Part shown: positions 52,257 to 64,000 of the stretch, in pieces | Layout of the letters: each line of letters opens with the position of its first letter | Position numbering within the stretch: the stretch's first letter is position 1 | NCBI GenBank assembly: GCA_052035735.1 | Contig: JBPOHI010000121.1 | Coordinates: forward strand, 15,482-79,481 | DNA length: 64,000 nt | Source: JAGPDF01 sp052035735 | GTDB taxonomy: Bacteria; Acidobacteriota; Thermoanaerobaculia; Multivoradales; JAGPDF01 | Direction: 5' to 3' | The notes under the pieces: model-generated | The model's database searches: none | Told to the model about the DNA's origin: nothing | Seen by the model: the letters and a program-made list of their open reading frames with translations, nothing else | Position numbers and translations under genes: made by a program

Positions 52257-53672
52257 TCAGTGGGCCAAGCCCGGGATGGGCATGTCGACGGTGCGGGCGC
52301 CACGCGTCGTCCGCACCAGGTTGTAGACCATGATCAGCATGCCCGAGAAGTAGAGGACGCCGCCGAGGAAGCGCACCAGATAGTACGGGTGCATCGCTTG
52401 CACGGTCTCGACGAAGCTGTAGGTCAGGTTGCCTTCCGCGTTCACCGCGCGCCACATCAGGCCCTGCATCACGCCGCCCGCCCACATCGAGGTGATGTAG
52501 AGGACGATGCCGACGGTGGCGATCCAGAAGTGGAGCTCGATCAACTTCGTGCTGTAGATCTCGCGGCCGAAGAGCTTGGGTATCAGGAAGTAGAGCGCGC
52601 CGATCGAGACCAGTCCGACCCAACCCAGGGCGCCCGAGTGGACGTGACCGACCGTCCAGTCGGTGAAGTGCGACAGGGCGTTGACCGTCTTGATCGACAT
52701 CATCGGTCCTTCGAACGTCGACATGCCGTAGAACGACAGCGAGACGATCAGGAACTTGAGGATCGGATCGGTGCGCAACCGGCTCCATGCGCCGGAGAGC
52801 GTCATCATGCCGTTGATCATGCCGCCCCACGAAGGCGCGAGCAGGACGAGCGAGAAGACCATGCCGAGGGACTGCGCCCAGTCGGGCAGCGCCGAGTAGA
52901 GCAGGTGATGCGGGCCGGCCCAGATGTAGGTGAAGATCAGCGCCCAGAAGTGCACGACCGACAGGCGGTAGGAGTAGATCGGCTTGCCGACCTGCTTGGG
53001 AACGAAGTAGTACATGATGCCGAGGAAGCCGGCGGTGAGGACGAAGCCGACCGCGTTGTGGCCGTACCACCACTGCACCATGGCGTCCTGCACGCCGGCG
53101 TAGGCGGAGTAGGACTTCAGCATGCCGGCCGGCAGCGCCAGGCTGTTGACGATGTGCAGCATCGCGACCGCCAGGATGAACGCCATGAAGAACCAGTTGG
53201 CGACGTAGATGTGCTTCACCCGGCGCTTGGCGATCGTGCCGATGAAGACGATGGCGTAGGCGACCCACACGACTGCGATCAGGATGTCGATCGGCCACTC
53301 GAGCTCGGCGTACTCCTTGCTCGTCGTGATGCCGAGCGGCAGCGAGACCGCCGCCGACAGGATCACCAGCTGCCAGCCCCAAAAAGTGAACGCCGCGAGC
53401 TTGCCGGCGAACAGCCGCACCTGGCAGGTGCGCTGCACGATGTAGTAGGACGTCGCGAACAAGGCGCAGCCGCCGAAGGCGAAGATCACGGCGTTGGTGT
53501 GCAGCGGGCGCAGGCGCCCGAAGCTGATCCACTGCAGATCGAAGTTGAGCGCCGGCCAGACCAGCTCGGCGGCGATCCACAGGCCGACCAGCATGCCGAC
53601 GACCCCCCAGACCACCGACATGACGGCGAACTGGCGCACGACTTTCACGTTATAGGTATCTTCCTCGGCCAT
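52257..53672 (-). CDS. ccoN: cbb3 cytochrome oxidase catalytic subunit I
   Basis: The protein has 471 residues and about 12 membrane helices. Heme and copper-site residues are visible in RPLHTNAVIF, WWYGHNAVGFVLTAGFLG, IWAGPHHLLYSALPDW and VGHVHSGALGWVG. The ATG at 53672 has an excellent GGGAGAGGGA site. It is the high-affinity oxygen-reducing subunit and the first gene of ccoNOQP. Confidence 0.97.
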   Translation of the reverse strand: MAEEDTYNVKVVRQFAVMSVVWGVVGMLVGLWIAAELVWPALNFDLQWISFGRLRPLHTNAVIFAFGGCALFATSYYIVQRTCQVRLFAGKLAAFTFWGWQLVILSAAVSLPLGITTSKEYAELEWPIDILIAVVWVAYAIVFIGTIAKRRVKHIYVANWFFMAFILAVAMLHIVNSLALPAGMLKSYSAYAGVQDAMVQWWYGHNAVGFVLTAGFLGIMYYFVPKQVGKPIYSYRLSVVHFWALIFTYIWAGPHHLLYSALPDWAQSLGMVFSLVLLAPSWGGMINGMMTLSGAWSRLRTDPILKFLIVSLSFYGMSTFEGPMMSIKTVNALSHFTDWTVGHVHSGALGWVGLVSIGALYFLIPKLFGREIYSTKLIELHFWIATVGIVLYITSMWAGGVMQGLMWRAVNAEGNLTYSFVETVQAMHPYYLVRFLGGVLYFSGMLIMVYNLVRTTRGARTVDMPIPGLAH

Positions 53673-53803
53673 TCCCTCTCCCTTCACGCGCGGTCGGATG
53701 GAACCTGCTTCAACGTCTCCCTGACGCCCGGGCACTCAAGCTTCGGGCCATGCACGATGAAATCGAGCAGGCTTCGGCTCCGCTCCGGGCGACGAGGCAA
53801 CTT

Positions 53804-53830
53804 TAGCGACCCTGCGTCACTCGGTCGCTA
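53804..53830 (+). promoter_or_regulatory. Inverted repeat upstream of ccoI
   Basis: TAGCGACC (53804-53811) and GGTCGCTA (53823-53830) are a perfect 8-base inverted repeat with an 11-base loop, in the 187-base divergent gap between ccoN and ccoI. No FNR-type TTGAT-N4-ATCAA box is visible in the gap. It could be an operator or a leader stem-loop. Confidence 0.4.
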
Positions 53831-53859
53831 CCCGGACGGGTGGTTCGAGGGACGAAGAG

Positions 53860-56421
53860 GTGCAGGCGCGCGATAGCATGGGCCTCGTGACGGACTGCTT
53901 CCACTGTGGCCTGCCGGTGCCCGATTCCGCCGGCGCCGGTTCCTGGAGCGTCGAGATCGACGGCGTCGCGCGCCCGCTCTGCTGCACCGGCTGCGAAGCC
54001 GTGGCGCGGGCGATCGTCGCCGCCGGTGCCGCCGACTACTATCGGATGCGCACCGAGCTGCCGGCGCAGGGCCGGGAGCTCGTCCCGGCGTTTCTCGACC
54101 AGCTGGCGGCCTACGATCACCCGGCGGTGCAGCGCACCATGGTCCGCGATGCCGGCGACCTCAAGGAGGCGGCGCTGCTGCTCGAGGACCTCTCCTGCGC
54201 CGCCTGCGTCTGGCTGGCGGAGAAGAGCGTCGGCAGGAGCGCCGGAGTGCACGAGTTCTCGATCAACTACGCCACCCGGCGGGCGCTGGTGCGCTGGGAT
54301 CCGGCGGCGACGACGCTGTCGCAGATCCTCGCCGCGATCGCCGGCATCGGTTTCACCGCCCACCCGTACGACCGCGAACGCGCACAGGAGGTCCTGGCGC
54401 GCGAACGCCGCGACCGGCTGTTGCGCTTCCTCGTCGCCGGGGCGCTCGGCATGCAGGTGATGACGCTCGCGGTGGCGCTCTACGCCGGAGCGTTCTCCGG
54501 CATGGAGGAAGAGTTCCGCAAGTTCTTCCGCTGGACGAGCCTCCTGCTCACCGCGCCGGTGCTGCTCTACTCGGCGCGGCCGTTCTTCGCCGGCGCGGCG
54601 CGCGACCTGACGCATTCCCGAGTGGGCATGGATGTTCCGGTCGCTCTCGGCCTGACGCTCGCCTACTTCGGTTCGGTCTGGGCGACGATCGCTGATCGCG
54701 GCGAGGTCTACTTCGACTCGGTAGTGATGTTCGTCTTCCTGCTGCTCGGCGCGCGGGTCCTCGAGCTGGTGGCGCGCGAGCGCGCGGTGCGCGAGCAGGA
54801 GTCGGTCGTGCGCAGCGTGCCGGCCACCGCCCGCCGGCTCGATGCCGCCGGGAAAGAGGCGATCGTCCCCACCGTCGAGCTCGCGGTGGGCGACCGGGTG
54901 CGGATTCTGCCGGGCGAGAGCGTGCCGGCGGACGGCGTGATCGAGGAGGGACTCTCTTCGCTCGACGAGGCGCTGCTCACCGGCGAGAGCGTGCCAGTGG
55001 CCCGCGCCGCGGGGGAGCGGGTGATCGGCGGGGCGGTGAACGTCGAGAGTCCGCTCGTCGTCCGGGTCACCGCGGTCGGGGCCGGGACGGTACTTTCGGC
55101 GCTGCTCGGCCTGGTCGAGCAGGCGCTCGCCGCCAAACCCGAGATCTCGCGCGTCGCCGATCGCACGGCACAGTGGTTCGTGCGCCGCATCCTGGTGCTG
55201 GCGGCGGGCGTCGGTCTCTACTGGGCCTGGGTCGATCCGGAGAAGCTCCTGCCGACGGTCATCGCGGTGCTGGTCGTCTCCTGCCCCTGCGCCCTGTCGC
55301 TCGCGACGCCGGTGGCGCTCGCGGCGGCGAGCGGCGCGCTGGCGCGACGCGGGTTGCTCGCCACCCGCGGCCACGCCATCGAGACTCTCGGCCGCGCCGA
55401 TCTCTTCGTCTTCGACAAGACCGGCACCCTGACGACCGGCAAGTTGCGCGTCGACGCGGTCGAGCCGCAGCCGGGCTGGAGCGCCGGCGAGATTCTCGCG
55501 ACCGCTGCCGCGCTCGAACGGGGCTCCGAGCATCCGATTGCCGCGGCGATTTCGCGTGCGGCGGCCGAGGTCGCATCGCCCGGCGCGCCCGGCGCGCCCG
55601 GTGACGGGGCAGGGCTCGCCGACCTGCGCAACATCCCTGGACGCGGCCTGACGGCGACCCTGGCCGGGGAGCGGCTCGCCCTCGGCTCGCCGGGCTTCGT
55701 CAGCGAGCAACTCGGGCTCGCCCTGCCGGCGGCGGTCGTCGCCCTGGCGGCGCGCGAGCGCACCCTGGTCGTGCTCGCCGGCGAATCGGCGGTGCGCGGC
55801 GCGATTCTCCTCGACGACTCCTTGCGCGCGACGAGCCCGGCTCTGGTCGCCGGGCTGCGCCGCGCCGGCAAACGGGTGTTGCTTCTCTCCGGCGACGAGC
55901 CCGGCGCGGTGCGGCGAATCGCCGCCGCCGCCGGCATCGACGAGTGGGAAGGGGGAGCGTCGCCCGAGCGCAAGGTGGCGCGGGTACGCGAGCTCGGCGG
56001 CGAAGGGCACGTCGTGGCGATGATCGGCGACGGGGTGAATGACGCCGCCGCGCTGGCTGCGGCGCCGGTCTCCGTGGCCATGGGTAGCGGCGCCTATCTC
56101 GCGGCGCGCGCTGCCGACGCGGTGCTGCTGTCGAACCGGCCGGAAGACCTGGGATTCGCGATTCGCCACGCCGCGCACACGATCGCCCGCGTGCGGCAGA
56201 ACTTCGCCCTCGCCTTCGCTTATAACCTCGTGGTCATTCCGCTCGCGGCGATGGGGCGCATCCCACCGTGGGCCGCCGCCATCGGCATGTCGGCGAGCTC
56301 GGCGGCGGTGGTGCTCAACGCCCTGCGCTTGCGCCGCGATCCAGCGAGCCCGGCGAAGCCTGTCGATCCGCCGGCCGGGGCGCGCCGGGCAGCGAGACGG
56401 AGTCTCGAAAGGGCGGCCTGA
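53860..56421 (+). CDS. ccoI: Copper-translocating P-type ATPase CcoI/FixI
   Basis: The protein has 853 residues (GTG 53860, with GAGGG eight bases upstream; ATG 53878 is an alternative). N-terminal CFHCGL and CCTGC, then a metal-binding domain with LEDLSCAACVWLAE near 104-117. The membrane CPC motif is SCPCALSLATP, the phosphorylation site DKTGTLTTGK, and the hinge GDGVNDAAAL. It exports copper for the cbb3 active site. It overlaps ccoS at its TGATG. Confidence 0.93.
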   Translation: MQARDSMGLVTDCFHCGLPVPDSAGAGSWSVEIDGVARPLCCTGCEAVARAIVAAGAADYYRMRTELPAQGRELVPAFLDQLAAYDHPAVQRTMVRDAGDLKEAALLLEDLSCAACVWLAEKSVGRSAGVHEFSINYATRRALVRWDPAATTLSQILAAIAGIGFTAHPYDRERAQEVLARERRDRLLRFLVAGALGMQVMTLAVALYAGAFSGMEEEFRKFFRWTSLLLTAPVLLYSARPFFAGAARDLTHSRVGMDVPVALGLTLAYFGSVWATIADRGEVYFDSVVMFVFLLLGARVLELVARERAVREQESVVRSVPATARRLDAAGKEAIVPTVELAVGDRVRILPGESVPADGVIEEGLSSLDEALLTGESVPVARAAGERVIGGAVNVESPLVVRVTAVGAGTVLSALLGLVEQALAAKPEISRVADRTAQWFVRRILVLAAGVGLYWAWVDPEKLLPTVIAVLVVSCPCALSLATPVALAAASGALARRGLLATRGHAIETLGRADLFVFDKTGTLTTGKLRVDAVEPQPGWSAGEILATAAALERGSEHPIAAAISRAAAEVASPGAPGAPGDGAGLADLRNIPGRGLTATLAGERLALGSPGFVSEQLGLALPAAVVALAARERTLVVLAGESAVRGAILLDDSLRATSPALVAGLRRAGKRVLLLSGDEPGAVRRIAAAAGIDEWEGGASPERKVARVRELGGEGHVVAMIGDGVNDAAALAAAPVSVAMGSGAYLAARAADAVLLSNRPEDLGFAIRHAAHTIARVRQNFALAFAYNLVVIPLAAMGRIPPWAAAIGMSASSAAVVLNALRLRRDPASPAKPVDPPAGARRAARRSLERAA

Positions 56422-56609
56422 TGGAATCGGTCTTCCTGCTCGTACCGCTCGCCGCGGTGCTCGCCCTCGGGACGGTCGCGGCCCTTTTCTGGGCCGTGCG
56501 CTCGGGCCAGTTCGAGGACCTCGAAGGCCCCGCCCATCGCATCCTCATGGACGCCGACTCCCCGCCCCCGCCCGACGAGGGCTCGACGCGCCCGAATGCC
56601 GACCCCTGA
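56421..56609 (+). CDS. ccoS: cbb3 assembly protein CcoS
   Basis: The protein has 62 residues with one membrane helix (LLVPLAAVLALGTVAALFWAVRSGQFEDLEGPA, split by the conserved SGQFEDLEGPAHRIL segment), as in CcoS, which is needed for heme insertion in cbb3 oxidase. The tail is Pro-rich and charged. It is translationally coupled to ccoI. Confidence 0.92.
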   Translation: MESVFLLVPLAAVLALGTVAALFWAVRSGQFEDLEGPAHRILMDADSPPPPDEGSTRPNADP

Positions 56610-56651
56610 CGAAAGTTAGGGGTCCCCTGCGACTTTGTGCATGGCGGACTG

Positions 56652-56678
56652 GCCCGGCAGGTTGCTAACCTGCCGGGC
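56652..56678 (+). terminator. Strong hairpin between ccoS and the cupredoxin gene
   Basis: GCCCGGCAGGTT (56652-56663) and AACCTGCCGGGC (56667-56678) are a perfect 12-base stem with a 3-base loop. It could terminate the cco transcript or form a stem in the leader of the next gene. No T-run follows. The 135-base gap also holds the CGAAAGTTAGGGG motif at 56610. Confidence 0.45.
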
Positions 56679-56744
56679 GTGAACCTGTTCCAGGCGCCCT
56701 GCGGGGCTGTCTCAGACTCCGGACTCTTTCCGAAAGGACCTCTC

Positions 56745-58163
56745 ATGCGCCATCGCCTCGCCCTCCTGTTCGCCCTGGCCTTGCTCGCGACGCCGCTCCT
56801 GGTGCACGCAGCGGATCACAACGTCAGCGTCGGTCCCGGCAATGCCTTTTCGCCGCAAACGGTCAACATCAGCGCCGGCGACCGCGTCATCTGGACGCGC
56901 CTCGGCGGAACCCACAACGTGCGCGCCGACGACGACTCGTTCGGCAACGCTCCGAGCAGCTCCTGGACCACCTTCAGCCACACCTTCGGCAGCGCCGGCT
57001 CGTTCGAGTACTACTGCGAGGTCCACAGTGCGCCGAACAGCAATGCGATGAACGGAACCGTCGTCGTCACCGGAGGCGGGGGCAATGCCGGCACGCTGCA
57101 GTTCAGCACCGCCAGCACCTCGGTCAACGAGAACGCGGGTTCGAAGACGCTCACCGTCACCCGTACCGGCGGCGACGATGGCGCGGTGTCGGTCAACTAC
57201 GAGACCGTCAACGGCAGCGCCACCTTCGCCAACGACTACACGCAGACCAACGGCACGCTCAACTGGGCGGACAACGACGACAACAGCAAGACGATCGTCG
57301 TGCCGATCACCAACGACGGCGTGGAGGAGCCGGCGCAGAGCTTCGTCGTGCGGCTGACGAGCCCCGGCGGCGGCGCAACGTTGGGTGGCAACGACGAGAT
57401 CACCGTGACGATCAACGACGACGACACGCCGACCGGCGGCCCGGGGAGCATCCGTTTCACCAGTGCCACGGCGACGGTCAGCGAGGGTCAGCCGAGCGTG
57501 ACACTCACGGCCGAGCGCACCGGCGGCTCGACCGGCGTGATCTCTGCGGCGGTGAACACGGCCAACGGCTCGGCCACGGCCGGCGCCGACTATCAGGCGG
57601 TCACGAACGGGACGGTCTCCTGGAACAGCGGCGACACGGCGAACAAGACCGTCGTCATCCCGATCGTCGGCGACACGACGGAGGAGCCGAGCGAGACCTT
57701 CACCGCCACGCTCTCGGCGCCCACGGGCGGCGCTTCGATCGGCAACATTCCGACCTCGACGGTGACGATCACCGACGACGACATCAGCTGCGAGCCGTGC
57801 GTCGCCGACGCCAACACGCTCTGCCTGGCGGGCGGCTCGGGCGATCCCAACCGCTTCAGGGTGCGCGTCACCTGGACCGACTTCGCCGGTGCCAGCGGCC
57901 CCGGCAAGGCGGTGCCGTTCACGCCGGACTCCGGCTTCTTCTACTTCTTCACCAACCCGAACAACCTCGAGCTGCTGGTGAAGATGGTCCGCGGCTGCGG
58001 CACCTCGCTCGACGCCTACTGGTTCTTCTACGCCGCGGCGAGCAACGTCGGGCTCGAGTACGAGGTTCTCGACACGACCCGCTGCGTCACCAAGAACTAC
58101 TCCAACCCGGTCGGCAACTTCGCCTCGTTCGGCGACATCAACGCGCTCGCCACCTGCCCGTGA
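56745..58163 (+). CDS. Secreted plastocyanin-like protein with two Calx-beta domains
   Basis: The protein has 472 residues with a signal peptide (1-22), a cupredoxin domain (24-110) with copper ligands His57, Cys91, His94 and Met102 (GTHNV, YYCEVH, AMNG), two Calx-beta domains (about 113-235 and 240-350), and a C-terminal domain starting near CLAGGSGDPNRFRVRVTW and ending in FGDINALATCP. The C-terminal domain, with its paired Cys and FYFFTNPNNLELLVKMVRG, is one I associate with secreted proteins of Acidobacteriota, not a named family. It is probably involved in surface electron transfer or adhesion; role unknown. Good AAAGGACC site. Confidence 0.83.
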   Translation: MRHRLALLFALALLATPLLVHAADHNVSVGPGNAFSPQTVNISAGDRVIWTRLGGTHNVRADDDSFGNAPSSSWTTFSHTFGSAGSFEYYCEVHSAPNSNAMNGTVVVTGGGGNAGTLQFSTASTSVNENAGSKTLTVTRTGGDDGAVSVNYETVNGSATFANDYTQTNGTLNWADNDDNSKTIVVPITNDGVEEPAQSFVVRLTSPGGGATLGGNDEITVTINDDDTPTGGPGSIRFTSATATVSEGQPSVTLTAERTGGSTGVISAAVNTANGSATAGADYQAVTNGTVSWNSGDTANKTVVIPIVGDTTEEPSETFTATLSAPTGGASIGNIPTSTVTITDDDISCEPCVADANTLCLAGGSGDPNRFRVRVTWTDFAGASGPGKAVPFTPDSGFFYFFTNPNNLELLVKMVRGCGTSLDAYWFFYAAASNVGLEYEVLDTTRCVTKNYSNPVGNFASFGDINALATCP

Positions 58164-59089
58164 ACGGCGCACCCACGAGTCTCCGTGCCGGCGGCCGATC
58201 TCTGGCCGCCGGCCTTTTTCTCCTGATCTCCGCCGGCGCTCCGGCGGTGGCCTTGCCCGGCTTCACCGAGGAGCTCGACGCCACCCGGACCGAAGCCTGG
58301 GCGATGCGCTGGTTCGCCGCCGTGGCGACGCCGACGATGTTCGGCGTCGCTTCCGAGACGGAGCCATGGAGCTTCGATCTCGGGTTCGAGGGCGGGTCGA
58401 TCCCCTCGCTTTCCGAGGAAGACCGCCGCGTCGGCTTCAACGGCACGAAAGTCGAGGATCTGAACCGTGCGCCGCTCTTCGGGCGCCCGGTGGTGCGGCT
58501 GGGCCTGCCGGCCGACTTCACCCTCTCCGCCGGCTGGGTGCCGCCGATCGACTTCGAAGGCGTCGAGCCGAACCTGCTGTCGATCGCTCTCGCGCGGCCT
58601 CTCTGGACCGGGGAGCGCGGGCGGCTGGGGGCGCAGCTCTTCTACCTCGACGGCAAGATCGAAGGCGACATCAGCTGCCCTCAGACGGAAGTCGACGCCG
58701 GCGACGATCCGGTGGGCAACCCCTTCGGCTGTGAAGAGGCCTCGAACGACACCATGTCGATCACCTCGTGGGGGCTCGAGCTGGGCTACGCCTGGCAAGC
58801 GACTCCGACAGTCGATCTCTTCGTCACCGGCCTCTGGCAGCAGCTCGATAGCGAGTTCCAGGTGCGCGCGCTCTACGACGGCTTCCTCGACCGCAACCGC
58901 CTGGTCTATAGCGGTGACGACTACGCCTGGATGGCCGGGGCCGGCTGGCAGGCGACTGAGAAGCTCCGCATCGCCGGCGAGCTCTTCTACTCGCCGCTCG
59001 ACGTCGTCCGCGACCCGACCGGCCAGGGCCCCAGCGAGAACGACCCGCTGTTCAACTTCAGGGTGATGGGGACCTACAGGCTCCGCTGA
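58160..59089 (+). CDS. Outer-membrane beta-barrel protein
   Basis: The protein has 309 residues with a signal peptide ending near VALPG and alternating strands (for example WSFDLGFEGGSI, FTLSAGWVPPIDF, GLELGYAWQATPTVDLFVTGLW) to a C-terminal NFRVMGTYRLR. The GTG at 58160 makes a GTGA overlap with the cupredoxin gene, so the two are co-translated and may form a pair. No family assigned. Confidence 0.65.
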   Translation: MNGAPTSLRAGGRSLAAGLFLLISAGAPAVALPGFTEELDATRTEAWAMRWFAAVATPTMFGVASETEPWSFDLGFEGGSIPSLSEEDRRVGFNGTKVEDLNRAPLFGRPVVRLGLPADFTLSAGWVPPIDFEGVEPNLLSIALARPLWTGERGRLGAQLFYLDGKIEGDISCPQTEVDAGDDPVGNPFGCEEASNDTMSITSWGLELGYAWQATPTVDLFVTGLWQQLDSEFQVRALYDGFLDRNRLVYSGDDYAWMAGAGWQATEKLRIAGELFYSPLDVVRDPTGQGPSENDPLFNFRVMGTYRLR

Positions 59090-59124
59090 CCGGTTACGGC
59101 ATTCGTGCCGGCCGGGTCCTTTGC

Positions 59125-59212
59125 TCGGGGTCCTGTCTGGCTCGTATCCCATGGGATCCTCGCCTTGAGGAAGCAGGCTCCGGTCCCCATGGGAGCCCTC
59201 GGTCCAGCCACC
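59125..59212. repeat. Dispersed palindromic element, copy 2 (intergenic)
   Basis: The 88 bases match 24752-24839 with four mismatches and the same internal inverted repeats (CCCATGGG blocks separated by about 30 bases). This copy lies outside coding sequence. Confidence 0.85.
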
Positions 59213-59272
59213 CCTCGTCGGCAGAGTCTCGAGAGAAGCGCTTTGGCCGCGTTCGGTCGGGGCGCTCTGGCG

Positions 59273-59329
59273 CTCGGGATCTAGAGTGGGCGACCACGCC
59301 TCAAATAGGAGCCCACTCTAGATCCCGAG
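59273..59329. repeat. 19-base perfect inverted repeat (hairpin)
   Basis: The arms 59273-59291 and 59311-59329 are exact reverse complements with a 19-base loop, and pairing continues imperfectly about eight bases outward. The right arm core (CACTCTAGATCCCGAG) recurs with a few changes near 62871-62890. Confidence 0.8.
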
Positions 59330-59460
59330 TGCCGGAGTGACCCCACCAGCGCCGCATCCACAACGGATCTGCTAGTTTCCCCACGCCCCGGCCGGGCAAC
59401 CTTGGCACCGGCGGGCCGTAACTAGCCGAACAGCACCCCTTCCGTCCGGAGATCCGCCTG

Positions 59461-62841
<3,381 letters not shown>

Positions 62842-62950
62842 GCGCGGCGTCGGAGGTCGCGCTGCTCCGGCACTCTGGATCCCGAGCGCCCTCGCGTCGC
62901 GGTGAACCTTCGCTGAAGGCAGCTACTTTCACCAACCTACCGACCCGTTT

Positions 62951-62984
62951 TCTCAGCAACTCGACAGCCGTCGAGTTGCTGAGA
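62951..62984. terminator. 15-base perfect hairpin between convergent genes
   Basis: The arms 62951-62965 and 62970-62984 are exact reverse complements with a 4-base loop AGCC. It lies in the 147-base gap between the amidohydrolase and lipoprotein genes, four bases from the latter's stop. It has no T-run in either direction, so it may be a bidirectional or Rho-linked element. Confidence 0.5.
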
Positions 62985-62988
62985 TTAC

Positions 62989-63942
62989 TCACTGCGGATT
63001 TTCGCCGACCATCCCGAGCAGCAGACGATCGCCGCACGGCACGAGGTAGTAGTAGTTGATGAACTTCGCGCCGGCGGAGTTGCTACCCTCGGCGCGCACG
63101 TAGCCCTCGCCCGGGTGCATCTCCGTTTCCTCGGCCTCCTTCGGCATCTCCGGCGAGAGGAAGTGCAGCGCGTGCTGCTCGAGGTCGGCCTCGATCCCCT
63201 CGAGGCCGCGGATCGCGGCGATCTGTGCCGCCGAAAAGCCCTGGGCGGCGAGCCACGCCTGAAGATCCTTCGCCAGCGCCGCGGCGCGAATCCGGGCGAA
63301 CGTGGCGCTGACCGCGGCGGCGTCCGGCGTCGGCATGTCGGGCTTCGACAGTCCGCCGTCCATGCGCTCGATCTCGCTGACTTCGGCTACCGCCGGCTTG
63401 CGCACCGGCAGGTCGAACGTGAAGCTGCCGTAGTACTTGTTGGTCACCTTGCCGGCGATCCTCCCCGGAGTCTCGCCGCCGCGGGAGAACTTCCATTCGT
63501 GCCCGCCGACATCCTCCGAGCGGCTGGTGCCGTCGTACTGCGTGCCGGCGCTGTAGTAACGCGACTTGCCGGCGGCGTCGAGGTTCACCGCATTCCAACG
63601 GGCGTTGCGCAGCACGGAGAGGGCGCGCGCCTCGGCCATCGGACAGGCCTCGCCGAGGACGGGCGACGCGATCGGCTTGTCGGTGACGTAGACCGCGGTC
63701 TCGCCGCCGCGGGTCGGTCCCCAGGCGAGACCGTCGACGAGGTCGAAGTCGCCGGTATTGCTCTCCTTGTAGTGCCCCGAGACCGGAGCGGGATAGGTGT
63801 ACGGCGGCGGCGCGGCCGTCACCGGCTTCGCCGCGACCGCCGCGCCCTGCGTCGCCGGGCCGGGCTCCCCTCTGCCGCAGGCCATCCCGGCGAAGAGACT
63901 CAAAGCGAACAGCCAACGGGCTCCTCTTTGCATCTGGCTCAT
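62989..63942 (-). CDS. Lipoprotein of unknown function
   Basis: The protein has 317 residues. The ATG at 63942 has GAGGAG seven bases upstream. Residues 8-22 form a hydrophobic signal ending in GMAC, so Cys22 is a probable lipidation site. The mature part starts with an Ala/Pro-rich linker and has WGPTRGGETAVYVTDKP near 79, EWKFSRGGETPGRIAGKV near 155 and a C-terminal GDRLLLGMVG. I do not recognise a family. Confidence 0.75.
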   Translation of the reverse strand: MSQMQRGARWLFALSLFAGMACGRGEPGPATQGAAVAAKPVTAAPPPYTYPAPVSGHYKESNTGDFDLVDGLAWGPTRGGETAVYVTDKPIASPVLGEACPMAEARALSVLRNARWNAVNLDAAGKSRYYSAGTQYDGTSRSEDVGGHEWKFSRGGETPGRIAGKVTNKYYGSFTFDLPVRKPAVAEVSEIERMDGGLSKPDMPTPDAAAVSATFARIRAAALAKDLQAWLAAQGFSAAQIAAIRGLEGIEADLEQHALHFLSPEMPKEAEETEMHPGEGYVRAEGSNSAGAKFINYYYLVPCGDRLLLGMVGENPQ

Positions 63943-64000
63943 GGTCGATCTCCTCACCAGAGCCTAACGTCGTCCCCCCGGCCCGCGGGACAAAAAGAGG

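Larger units (their letters stand above)
59090..59460. other. Intergenic repeat island
   Basis: This 371-base stretch between the barrel gene and the amidohydrolase gene holds no plausible gene. It contains copy 2 of the dispersed palindromic element (59125-59212) and a large hairpin (59273-59329). The last 60 bases lack a clear promoter or ribosome site; GGAG occurs at 59448-59451, ten bases from the ATG. Confidence 0.75.

Noticed and set aside
53673..53859. FNR/FixK box for the cbb3 locus
   Set aside because: I found no TTGAT-N4-ATCAA-like sequence in the gap.

Overview
The window is a high-GC bacterial chromosome segment (roughly two thirds G+C by eye) with dense, mostly operonic genes, frequent 4-base start/stop overlaps and several GTG and TTG starts. 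A full System I cytochrome c maturation set, three multiheme c-type cytochromes (20, 31 and 19 CXXCH motifs), a cbb3 oxidase locus, many secreted and beta-barrel proteins and HD-GYP/hybrid-kinase signalling point to a respiring Gram-negative-type organism. My best guess is an Acidobacteriota lineage close to Thermoanaerobaculia. That is inference from gene style; the window has no rRNA marker.

Layout. 1-5056: the N-terminus of a secreted beta-helix-type protein, sucCD, a peptidase S51-fold pseudoenzyme, an exported peroxiredoxin, ndk and a small Cys/His-rich protein. 5067-23450 (minus strand): a compact 17-gene run. In transcription order it encodes a 19-heme and a 31-heme cytochrome built from 70-residue three-heme repeats, an outer-membrane barrel protein, CcmABCDEFGH and a CcmI-like TPR protein, a di-heme cytochrome b-like membrane protein, a 20-heme cytochrome, a membrane-anchored ferredoxin/FAD oxidoreductase, and finally an RNase A-like (CdiA-CT type) toxin domain protein with an overlapping CdiI-like immunity gene. 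23535-28223: a Nudix/metallo-beta-lactamase fusion carrying an in-frame palindromic repeat, a DUF1684 protein, a methyltransferase-like membrane protein and an exported MsrB-MsrA fusion. 28301-36053: a PLP decarboxylase, then a six-gene minus-strand operon in which every junction is a 4-base overlap: corrinoid protein, homocysteine methyltransferase, MetH-activation-like protein, MttB-family methyltransferase, and the two subunits of a 2-oxoacid:ferredoxin oxidoreductase.

36120-47856: two-component and c-di-GMP-type signalling genes around DinB-like, cyclase, purE, murF and icd genes. 47863-56609: the cbb3 oxidase (ccoNOQP), its assembly genes ccoG, fixH and a SafE-type protein, and divergent ccoI-ccoS. 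56745-63942: a cupredoxin/Calx-beta protein translationally coupled to a barrel protein, a 371-base intergenic island with a second copy of the palindromic repeat, a WD40-like/amidohydrolase exoprotein and a lipoprotein.

The electron-transport genes form a coherent theme. Ccm proteins make the c-type cytochromes, cbb3 oxidase provides high-affinity oxygen respiration, and the multiheme/porin/cytochrome b/ferredoxin-FAD set looks like a conduit between the cytoplasmic redox pool and the periplasm or cell surface. The most unusual items are the toxin/immunity pair at the end of that operon, the mobile-looking palindromic repeat that adds about 30 residues inside a protein, and the corrinoid operon that resembles a cobalamin-dependent methionine synthase taken apart into single-domain genes with an MttB protein in place of the folate module. 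I saw no tRNA, rRNA, CRISPR array or insertion sequence.
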